From assembly GCF_028561565.1 (NCBI RefSeq), contig NZ_JAQQTE010000001.1:677717-741716 (forward strand): a DNA stretch of 64,000 nt, in the 5' to 3' direction. This document shows, one piece after another, positions 53,490 to 60,180 of this stretch. The translations under genes were made by a program, and so were the position numbers. The stretch comes from Gilvibacter sediminis (GTDB taxonomy: Bacteria; Bacteroidota; Bacteroidia; Flavobacteriales; Flavobacteriaceae). Each line of letters starts with the position of its first letter. Within the stretch, counting starts at the first letter, position 1. Below the pieces are notes generated by a model. That model made no database searches. It was not told the DNA's origin and worked only from the letters and a program-made list of their open reading frames with translations.

Positions 53490-55151
53490 TCACAAGTGTA
53501 TTTGGGCGTTGAAACCATTTTTAGGACTCGATTCAAAAGTAAATGAACCGCCTAAGGCAGCAATACGGTTTTCCGCATGCCCCAAACCACTGACTGTTTC
53601 AATTATGGCACCTATACCGTTGTCCTTGTAATTAATCTTGACCTGTTTAGCATCTTGTGAGAAGGAAATTACAATAAACGTAGCCTCGGCATATTTACGA
53701 GTATTATTGAGTAATTCGGCTAAAACACGATACAAGGCCTCTGCTTTTTGACGTGGAAAATTGGTCCAATCAACTTGAGACAAGTTTTTTGTGACGACTT
53801 GTGTATCTCCTTCTTTATATTCATTGAATAATCGGGTAATACTGGAAGGAATGCCTTCAGAGAAGTCTATCATTCCAATGGACTTAGAAATATCTCGGGT
53901 TTTTTCATAAACTATCTCCAAAGCATCTAGTACTTCTTTCTTTTCCAAGTCTTCAACATTAACACGATTCATCAATCTATATACATCGTTAGAAATATTG
54001 TCGTGTATGTCTGCAGCTATTCGTTCTTCGGCTTGAGTTACGGCCAGCCTTTTTTTCTTTTTGATCTTCTCTATGTAGAGCACGACGACCATAACACTAA
54101 TTATTAATGCACAGATGAGAACATAATATACTATTGAATTTTGGAAACCCTTTTCAATCAACGCCCTTCTGGCTTCAAGGGACTCGTTTTCTGCTTCGGC
54201 TATTTTGAATCTAAAATATGTGTAATCTTTCTGTGTCTCTCGTTCTTGTTCTGCAATACTGTCAGATAGTGTCTTGTACGCGATTCCGTAGTCTGATGGA
54301 TTTAGTTCGAGCAAAAGGCTTAGTGCTTCTTTTTTATAGCTTCTATCTGGTATGGCGTTTGAAATATTCAGGGCGAGTTTAGCATACTTTAAGGCAGAAT
54401 CTTGTTGATCCTCTCTTAAGAAATGCTCTGTTAAATGACGATAACTTGAAAAGGTTTTGTCTGCGTTATTTAGATGCCTACGATATTTGAGACCATTATA
54501 TAGAAAGCGTAAAGCACTTGTATCATTTATTTTTGATTTGACATTTCCTAAGTTGTCCAGAATATTGCCTTTTTCATAACTTGAAGCTTCAATTCTGTAA
54601 ATTATTTCTAAAGCAGAACTGTAGGTTTCAACAGCCTTTTCTGGAAGATTGATTTCACTGTAAAGGTTGGCGAGATTATTCAGAATGTAAATGCTATCGG
54701 ACGGGGATTTACTTTCGTATAAAGCGTTTTGATAGAGAGTTTTAGACTCCTCATCGAATCCTTGCGCCTTTAACACAATGCCCAATAAACATTTAAATCG
54801 TACTCTTGCGTTTTTGCTCCAATCATCCTCAAGCTTAATTACTATTTTCAGGCCTTCTGTTGCGTTTGTTTGAGTGTTTTCTAGATCCCCAAGATCATAA
54901 TACCAGTTAGCCATTTCCTCGTGAATCCAAGCAATGAATTGTTGATCGAGTTTATTTTCCAATTCACTGAAATTCTCTTCTAAATATTCAAGGGTGGTTA
55001 TTATTTGAGTTTTGTCGTAATCATTTACATCTGAGATCATTTTAGAGATACTGTCTCGCTTGGTTTGTGCATAGCAAGAATGGCCTGCATCAACTGCTAA
55101 AGTCAGGAGGTTAATAAACAAAAAGAGGAACAAATGTCGTAGACGATTCAT
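53490..55151 (-). CDS. TPR-containing sensor histidine kinase
   Basis: A 553-residue kinase: signal peptide ending near CYAQ, TPR-like helices in the periplasm (residues 60-300), one membrane helix (339-361), a HisKA_3-type dimerisation helix (AEERIAADIHDNIS, His 383) and an HATPase_c domain with N-box LAELLNNTRKYAEA and G-box YKDNGIGA. It probably phosphorylates the LuxR-type regulator encoded next. The ligand is unknown; periplasmic TPRs suggest a peptide or protein signal. Confidence 0.93.
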   Translation of the reverse strand: MNRLRHLFLFLFINLLTLAVDAGHSCYAQTKRDSISKMISDVNDYDKTQIITTLEYLEENFSELENKLDQQFIAWIHEEMANWYYDLGDLENTQTNATEGLKIVIKLEDDWSKNARVRFKCLLGIVLKAQGFDEESKTLYQNALYESKSPSDSIYILNNLANLYSEINLPEKAVETYSSALEIIYRIEASSYEKGNILDNLGNVKSKINDTSALRFLYNGLKYRRHLNNADKTFSSYRHLTEHFLREDQQDSALKYAKLALNISNAIPDRSYKKEALSLLLELNPSDYGIAYKTLSDSIAEQERETQKDYTYFRFKIAEAENESLEARRALIEKGFQNSIVYYVLICALIISVMVVVLYIEKIKKKKRLAVTQAEERIAADIHDNISNDVYRLMNRVNVEDLEKKEVLDALEIVYEKTRDISKSIGMIDFSEGIPSSITRLFNEYKEGDTQVVTKNLSQVDWTNFPRQKAEALYRVLAELLNNTRKYAEATFIVISFSQDAKQVKINYKDNGIGAIIETVSGLGHAENRIAALGGSFTFESSPKNGFNAQIHL

Positions 55152-55191
55152 TCCTCTAAATTTATAATAATTAATAGGTAATCCCTATAGG

Positions 55192-55359
55192 TTAATTCCC
55201 CCCATTTGGCGGTGGTGGTGGCGGTGGCGGCGGAATAGGATCATCCTCTCCACAGCACGACTGTAATTGAGTTTCTTGATTTTGCAGCTCTTGCGGAGTG
55301 CATGATTGCAGCCCCACATTGAGGAAAACCGTAAAAATAAATATGAATATTTTCTTCAT
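55192..55359 (-). CDS. Small proline-rich lipoprotein
   Basis: A 55-residue protein read by hand: a signal (MKKIFIFIFTVFLNVG) ending in a lipobox (LQSC, Cys 20), then a Gln/Glu-rich stretch, a CCGEDD motif and nine consecutive prolines before NGGN. It lies 40 bases before the histidine kinase start on the same strand and may be its periplasmic partner or signal. No family recognised; too short for routine gene calling. Confidence 0.6.
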   Translation of the reverse strand: MKKIFIFIFTVFLNVGLQSCTPQELQNQETQLQSCCGEDDPIPPPPPPPPPNGGN

Positions 55360-55721
55360 TTTGAATCTATTAAAATTTGGACAATGGATTCCTTGCCCGG
55401 TCTAAATGGACCAGGTAAGTCTGCGATGTCGTTTCGCGAAAAATGAAGAGGCGTCCCTCCTCGATTTTGAGAAGTGGGGAGCGTTAATTGACTTTTGTAG
55501 ATCCCTTCTCACAGAATCTTAAAGCCGTCAATTGCAGCTCCCGTAAAAGAGTCAATCAGTTATTTCAGAATACCCGTTCTGAAGCGGGCTTTGCTGATTG
55601 ATGAGGTGAAATACGCCATTTGTTATTGGAAGGTCTGAAAATAAAATGGAAAAGATCTCGAAATCTTTTTTCGAGAAAATTTCGATAAATTAACTAGCTT
55701 AAAAACTAAAGTAATTCCCTC
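55360..55721. other. Divergent intergenic region with an inverted repeat
   Basis: The 362-base spacer between the kinase operon and the 55722 gene. TCTCGAAA (55656-55663) and TTTCGAGA (55669-55676) are perfect arms with a 5-base centre, 46 bases before the ATG, a candidate operator. No gene seen. Confidence 0.5.
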
Positions 55722-56393
55722 ATGCACAATAAATTAATACTTGAATCCTTTAGCAAGGCTCAAGAAAAAACCGGATCTGACCAAAGGCAGAAAAATGCCA
55801 GAGAATTATCAAATTTTATATCCACGCTTACTGAAAATGGTCTTGGTGAAGACAGATTAGCTCAATTGCATCGTGCTGCAAAAAATTCCGAAGGCATAGT
55901 TTTAAGGACCGAGATTGAACAGGCTTTATTAGAATATCTTGGTTTTGATAATATGGATGATTTCCGTCGTGCTCAACATGAGGATCCTATCACAAAGACT
56001 TTATTAAAGGAATTATGGTCAAAGTGTTGGTTTAAATTTTTTGTTTACCATTTAGTCCTATTGATTATTGCCAGCAGTGTGTATGTCTCAGCTACGCGAC
56101 AATGTTGGATGGTTTGGGAGGGAGATCGCTACGTTCAAGTTGATTTTGATAACGGAAAATACGGTACTCGACTCAAAATCTGCAAAAAAGAACGACTCAA
56201 AAATTTTAGGCAAATAAAGGCTGAATGTGGTGTTACAGAGTTTTTTAACCTCGAGGGTAATCCAAAGATATGGTATGGCAAGAATAGGAATGGTGATTTG
56301 GAATATTTTACCGACCTCGGTTTACATCCTGAAACGGGAAAAACATTAAAGCCAATAACTCAATACATGATCAATACGCATATTTGCAACTAG
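55722..56393 (+). CDS. Single-helix membrane protein of unknown function
   Basis: A 223-residue protein: a helical cytoplasmic-type N-terminus (residues 1-90, with RELSNFISTL and a LEYLGFDNMDDF segment), one membrane helix (about 102-122) and a C-terminal domain with seven or so aromatic residues and three Cys. Similar layouts occur beside Bacteroidota histidine kinases. Divergent from the kinase operon and preceded by an inverted repeat. Confidence 0.75.
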   Translation: MHNKLILESFSKAQEKTGSDQRQKNARELSNFISTLTENGLGEDRLAQLHRAAKNSEGIVLRTEIEQALLEYLGFDNMDDFRRAQHEDPITKTLLKELWSKCWFKFFVYHLVLLIIASSVYVSATRQCWMVWEGDRYVQVDFDNGKYGTRLKICKKERLKNFRQIKAECGVTEFFNLEGNPKIWYGKNRNGDLEYFTDLGLHPETGKTLKPITQYMINTHICN

Positions 56394-56439
56394 ATTAGTT
56401 CCGGAATATAAAGCGGTGTTTGTGATTTGAAAATATTAA

Positions 56440-56640
56440 CGTCCCACTGCGACTCCACTTAAAGCTCGTAAAAATCAAGCTAGCAGGAGTCGGGCAGAAA
56501 GCTGTTCGGAATAGTGAGCGGCTAAGCCGTGAACGAACTCTGAACAGCTGTGGCTGCGGGTAGCGTAGATTTTAGAGCTGAAAGTGTGTCGCTAGATTTT
56601 TTTGCATCCTTTTTTCATCGATGGAAAAAGTATCTGAAAG
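56440..56640 (+). repeat. Modular palindromic repeat, copy C
   Basis: Begins GTCCCACTGCGACTCCACTT, contains AATCAAGCTAGCAGGAGTCG, the central hairpin with arms AGCTGTTC (56500-56507) and GAACAGCT (56542-56549), and GTGTGTCGCTAGATTTTTTT. It ends CATCCTTTTTTCATCGATGG joined to AAAAAGTATC, so the terminal hairpin is mismatched. Bases 56500-56629 appear identical to 57879-58008. Confidence 0.8.
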
Positions 56641-56680
56641 AAAATAAAGTTTAGGTCAAAAGACCTTTTGGTGGTGCTTC

Positions 56681-56709
56681 AAGAAAGATGTTCACTGGAC
56701 ATCTTTCTT
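56681..56709. repeat. AAGAAAGATGT hairpin
   Basis: Perfect 11-base arms (56681-56691, 56699-56709) around TCACTGG. It belongs to the family with a central GTCCACTGGAC-like core found also at 34411, 59125 and 59990. Confidence 0.65.
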
Positions 56710-56782
56710 TCACCAATGCGGCAATGGGAAAAGTATCAGAAAAGAAAATAAATTAAGGTCAAAAGACTTTTTTGAGACTAAA

Positions 56783-57003
56783 GCCTGCCGCTTCGCGGGT
56801 ACCTTCATCGAACATCCACCGGATGTTCGGTTTTGCAAAACAAAACTTCATTGCGGTAATATCTCGATACGATTTGCCTGCAGCAAATCACTCGATAACC
56901 GTAAAACTTTCATTCCATGGCGCCACTCGATAACCTCACCGAACAAAGTTTTCAAAGAAAACCAAATGTCTGGTAGACATTTGAGAGAGGCACCCGCGTT
57001 AGC
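56783..57003. mobile_element. MITE-like block with imperfect terminal inverted repeats
   Basis: The left end GCCGCTTCGCGGGTACC and the right end (inverted) CCGCTAACGCGGGTGCC are similar. Inside are two hairpins: CGAACATCC-ACC-GGATGTTCG (56809-56829) and CAAATGTCT-GGT-AGACATTTG (56963-56983). The left part is related to 35411-35483. No gene inside; no transposase nearby. Confidence 0.5.
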
Positions 57004-57015
57004 GGAATGGACTAT

Positions 57016-57678
57016 TTACTTCTTATAAGCCGCTTCTATCATAGCCGTGATATCTGCATCATTGGCAATAAAGGGATCCAAAAGCTCCTTTTTACACTCC
57101 TCCATAAGGGCATTTGCGATCTCCATCTCAGCTTCAGATAGGCTCGCTTGAGCCATAAGATCAATAGTGCCAGATTCTATTCCTTTGGCAACTGCACATT
57201 TGTAAATGCGTTGTCCGTAATCCCCTTGCGTGGCGCGATCTTTAAAGAGATAGTCCTGTAATTCGCCGTCCTCATAAAGCGCCACAAAGGAATAATCGCT
57301 CTGTCCCAAGACCTCATAAACGGTTTGAACCATAACATTGAGTTCGCCAAATTGTTCTCGGTAAGCCTGAGAAACCTGTGCAGAAACAGCGTCTTTCATC
57401 TCGCTCATCTTCAATTCGGCCTTATATCCCGCTTCCGCCACGTTGGCGTCAGAATCGTTGATTTGCTTGCTTTTTTCTTTTAGGGCGATGAACTCCGGAT
57501 TGTTATCTAGCGCTGTTTCCATACTGTCCGTATAGACCTTAAAGGCCGCTTGTTTGGCTTTAAAATCTGGCACAGCCAAATTGCTGAGGTAACCAAAATC
57601 TGCACGCGCCCCTTTGGTTTGGGCTTGCAGGCTAGATCCAAAAATCAGTAGACAGAGGGCAAAAACAATCCGATTCAT
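57016..57678 (-). CDS. Secreted helical protein of unknown function
   Basis: A 220-residue protein with a signal peptide (MNRIVFALCLLIFGSSLQAQ). The mature part is largely helical and acidic, with two Cys (CAVAKG, MEECKKE). The open frame extends to 57837, but that part runs through a dispersed repeat, so ATG at 57678, which opens the signal peptide, is chosen. No family recognised. Confidence 0.75.
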   Translation of the reverse strand: MNRIVFALCLLIFGSSLQAQTKGARADFGYLSNLAVPDFKAKQAAFKVYTDSMETALDNNPEFIALKEKSKQINDSDANVAEAGYKAELKMSEMKDAVSAQVSQAYREQFGELNVMVQTVYEVLGQSDYSFVALYEDGELQDYLFKDRATQGDYGQRIYKCAVAKGIESGTIDLMAQASLSEAEMEIANALMEECKKELLDPFIANDADITAMIEAAYKK

Positions 57679-57757
57679 AAACATAAATATCTGGTGTCTA
57701 AGATAACGAAAATGCCTTCTCTTAAATTGCTTGGGATGATTCTCGCTATCTAATACC

Positions 57758-58039
57758 GCCGCCTTCCGCGGTAAAGCGAGGTTTGTTCGGGGCAAGGTCC
57801 GTTTGATCAATTTGAATCTGTTCCACTGCGGCTTCACTTGAAGTTCGTTAAAATCAAGCTAGCAGGAGTTGGGTTTATAGCTGTTCGGAATAGTGAGCGG
57901 CTAAGCCGTGAACGAACTCTGAACAGCTGTGGCTGCGGGTAGCGTAGATTTTAGAGCTGAAAGTGTGTCGCTAGATTTTTTTGCATCCTTTTTTCATCGA
58001 TGGAAAAAAGGATGAATAAAGGTGTAAGGACTAGTCCTT
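57758..58039 (+). repeat. Modular palindromic repeat, copy B, with a GCCGCCTTCCGCG block
   Basis: The 57758-57800 block (GCCGCCTTCCGCG...AGCGAGGTTTGTTCGG) recurs at 58837-58880. It is followed by copy B proper: TTCCACTGCGGCTTCACTTG, AATCAAGCTAGCAGGAGTTG, hairpin arms at 57879-57886 and 57921-57928, a perfect hairpin CATCCTTTTTT / AAAAAAGGATG, and the palindrome AAGGACTAGTCCTT (58026-58039). Fills most of the 57679-58074 gap. Confidence 0.8.
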
Positions 58040-58074
58040 GAAAAGATTAACGCCTCTTAATCAAAAGAAATTCC

Positions 58075-58716
58075 TTAAATCTCTATTTCAGAAAAAGAAG
58101 TAATTACCCTATCCGCAAGCCTGTAATCCTGCCCTGTAGAATGCGCAGAATTAAAAGCATAACAATAAATCCCCGCAGCTTTTGCAGCCTTTATCCCGTT
58201 GGTGGCGTCTTCAATGACAAAACAATCCTCTGGTTTATGCCCCGCCATTTGTGCCGCTTTTTGAAAGATCTCAGGATGTGGTTTAGACTTTGGCAGGTCT
58301 GCGCCAGAGATCTTGCCCACAAAATATTGATCCAACTCAAACCGATCAAAGACCCTTTTGATGTTTTCCATAGAGGCTGATGAGGCCACGACCAGCTTTA
58401 ATCCTGCCTCGTGAAAACGGATCATAGCATCTCTTACCCCATCAATGAGTTGCAAATTGGGGCTGTTGTCAAACAGTTCGTAGAAAAACATACGCTTAAG
58501 GCGTGTTAACTCCTGTGCCGACTCTGCAGTATTGAATTGCGCAACCAACTCATCACTGATCTCTTTGGTGGATCTACCGGTAAAACTTTCGTAGAGTTCA
58601 TCAGAGACCTCAATGCCCACTTTTTCAAACATCTTAAAATAGGCCTCATGGTGTAGGGGTTCAGAATCGATGATCACCCCATCCATGTCAAAAAGTACAG
58701 CTTTAGCGTTTTTCAT
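58075..58716 (-). CDS. HAD superfamily phosphatase / beta-phosphoglucomutase-like
   Basis: A 213-residue HAD hydrolase. Motif I is DMDGVIIDSEP (two Asp, residues 10 and 12), motif II VVASSASMEN, motif III Lys in KSKPHPEIF and motif IV VIEDATNG. A helical cap follows motif I, as in subgroup IA enzymes. The DGVIxDSE form fits sugar-phosphate phosphatases or phosphoglucomutases; the substrate is unknown. Single gene between repeat blocks. Confidence 0.92.
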   Translation of the reverse strand: MKNAKAVLFDMDGVIIDSEPLHHEAYFKMFEKVGIEVSDELYESFTGRSTKEISDELVAQFNTAESAQELTRLKRMFFYELFDNSPNLQLIDGVRDAMIRFHEAGLKLVVASSASMENIKRVFDRFELDQYFVGKISGADLPKSKPHPEIFQKAAQMAGHKPEDCFVIEDATNGIKAAKAAGIYCYAFNSAHSTGQDYRLADRVITSFSEIEI

Positions 58717-58774
58717 ACCACGAAGTTAGTTCATAATCATGAGAAAGCCATTCGATGTCCGTATAGGTCTATTC

Positions 58775-59100
58775 CGACATTGAAAACGTCCCACTGCGAC
58801 TCCACGAAGCTCGTTAAAATCCAAGTTTTAAAATTTGCCGCCTTCCGCGATAAAGCGAGGTTTGTTCGGTGCGAGTACCATTAGATAAATTTAAAACCGT
58901 CCCACCGTATCGATAACAAAACACGCCGTTAATAATTCTGAGATTGCGGAAGAATTTAGGCGGGTTTTGTGGTTTCTGGAATTGTTAGCGATGCAATAAG
59001 TATCTGTAGTAAAAAATCGATTTCGGTGGGACTAGATTTTTTGGATACTTTTTCATCGATGGAAAAAGTATCAGAAAAGAAAATAGATTAATGTCAAAAG
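58775..59100 (+). repeat. Modular palindromic repeat, copy F (rearranged)
   Basis: Starts GTCCCACTGCGACTCCACGA, includes the GCCGCCTTCCGCG block (58837-58880), a CGTCCCACCGTATCGATAAC stretch related to the end of copies D and E, then GGTGGGACTAGATTTTTTGG and a perfect GATACTTTTT / AAAAAGTATC hairpin around CATCGATGG. It lacks the central AGCTGTTC hairpin. Occupies most of the gap 58717-59288. Confidence 0.65.
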
Positions 59101-59124
59101 ATTTTTTTGCGATACTTCACTCAC

Positions 59125-59203
59125 AATGTCCACTGGACATTACTCCTTCAGTAGTCTCATCAATGCAAAAAAGAAAGGTAAAAGATGCAAGGACTTGTCC
59201 TTG
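59125..59203. repeat. Two short palindromes of the GTCC/GGAC family
   Basis: AATGTCCA-C-TGGACATT at 59125-59141, and CAAGGAC-TT-GTCCTTG at 59188-59203. Confidence 0.65.
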
Positions 59204-59288
59204 ATGAATAAAGCACATAAAATTGATTTTAAAGACTTTAACCCTCTATTAACACAAAAATCCAACTAAAAATGCTACACTAAAGGTT

Positions 59289-59663
59289 ATGATACAGATA
59301 GATAAAAAGAACAACATTGAGCTGCTGGAACAATCGGTGCAGCATTTACAGGACAAAGGATTCGAGGACATTAAAGCCGATCTGGACGGCTATGAAACAC
59401 CTAAGAGCTTTCGCAGAAAAGGTTCCGATCTGGTGATCACTCCAGACATCACCGCTAAACGCGACGGGCGCAAGCACTTCTTTGAAGTGAGCGTGAAAAG
59501 CGAAAAACCCACCCTGCTTAAGACCAAGTGGCGTTTCCTCGATGTGATGACTGGACTAAAAGACCATCGATTTAAAATCATTACCGCGCGAGGGCATTAC
59601 AGTTTTACTCGTCAAATGCTAGACGATCTCAACCTAGAGAAAAAACTGATAAAATTGAATTAG
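59289..59663 (+). CDS. Small protein with a possible PD-(D/E)XK-like core
   Basis: A 124-residue soluble protein. The segment DLVITPDITAKRDGRKHFFE then VSVKSEK places an Asp, a Glu and a Lys as in a PD-(D/E)XK nuclease core, and the rest is short alternating strand and helix. Conserved in Bacteroidota as far as I recall; no function assigned. It sits alone between repeat blocks and is followed by a strong terminator. Confidence 0.7.
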   Translation: MIQIDKKNNIELLEQSVQHLQDKGFEDIKADLDGYETPKSFRRKGSDLVITPDITAKRDGRKHFFEVSVKSEKPTLLKTKWRFLDVMTGLKDHRFKIITARGHYSFTRQMLDDLNLEKKLIKLN

Positions 59664-59674
59664 TCAAAAACTAC

Positions 59675-59702
59675 AAACCAGCCAAAAGGCTGGTTTTTTA
59701 TT
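59675..59702 (+). terminator. Terminator after the 59289 gene
   Basis: Arms AAACCAGCC (59675-59683) and GGCTGGTTT (59688-59696), 4-base A loop, then a T-run. Confidence 0.9.
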
Positions 59703-59744
59703 TGTTTAAAGTAAGCTTTCTACATTGTCGGTTCAAATTCAAAG

Positions 59745-60010
59745 CCGTTCCACTGCGGCCCCACTTGAGGCTCGTCAAAATCAAGCTAGCAGGAGTTGGG
59801 TATTAAGCTGTTCGGAATAGAGAGCGGCACCGCCGTGAACGAACTCTGAACAGCTGTGGCTGCGGGTAGCGTAGATTTTAGAGGTGAAAGTGTGTCGCTA
59901 GCGCTTTTGGATACTTTTGCCGCAATGGGAAAAGTATCGTAATAGAAAAATAAGAATAAGTCAAAAGACTTTTTAGCGGTGCTTCACTCGCAATGTCCAC
60001 TGGACATTGC
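59745..60010 (+). repeat. Modular palindromic repeat, copy A
   Basis: CGTTCCACTGCGGCCCCACTT, AATCAAGCTAGCAGGAGTTG, hairpin arms AGCTGTTC (59806-59813) and GAACAGCT (59848-59855). The inner CGGC-GCCG stem is kept while its loop differs from copies B and C (ACC instead of TAA). GTGTGTCGCTAG follows, then GATACTTTT / AAAAGTATC (59910-59918, 59930-59938) and a palindrome GCAATGTCCA-C-TGGACATTGC (59990-60010). Confidence 0.8.
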
Positions 60011-60054
60011 TCTTTCAGTAATTTGGGCGATGCAAAAAAGAAAGGTAAAAGTTA

Positions 60055-60070
60055 CAAGGACTAGTCCTTG
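60055..60070. repeat. CAAGGACTAGTCCTTG palindrome
   Basis: A perfect 16-base palindrome. The core GGACTAGTCC also occurs at 32459-32474 and 58026-58039. Confidence 0.7.
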
Positions 60071-60180
60071 AATCAACCTCAAACATCATCAAATCATTAA
60101 CACTCCTTATAAACCCTGAACCCAAAGGAAATTTGACCAAAATTCCGTAATTTCGCTCCCTTATAAAAAAAGACCTATAA

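Noticed and set aside
57679-57837. 53-residue N-terminal extension of the 57016 gene
   Set aside because: It lies in a repeat block and precedes a good signal peptide; the ATG at 57678 is the better start.
56394-60180. CRISPR array
   Set aside because: Repeats are long, irregularly spaced, modular and palindromic, with genes between them; no regular spacers and no cas genes.
56394-60180. Integron attC sites
   Set aside because: Hairpins lack the paired GTTRRRY/RYYYAAC cores, and no integrase or cassette array is present.
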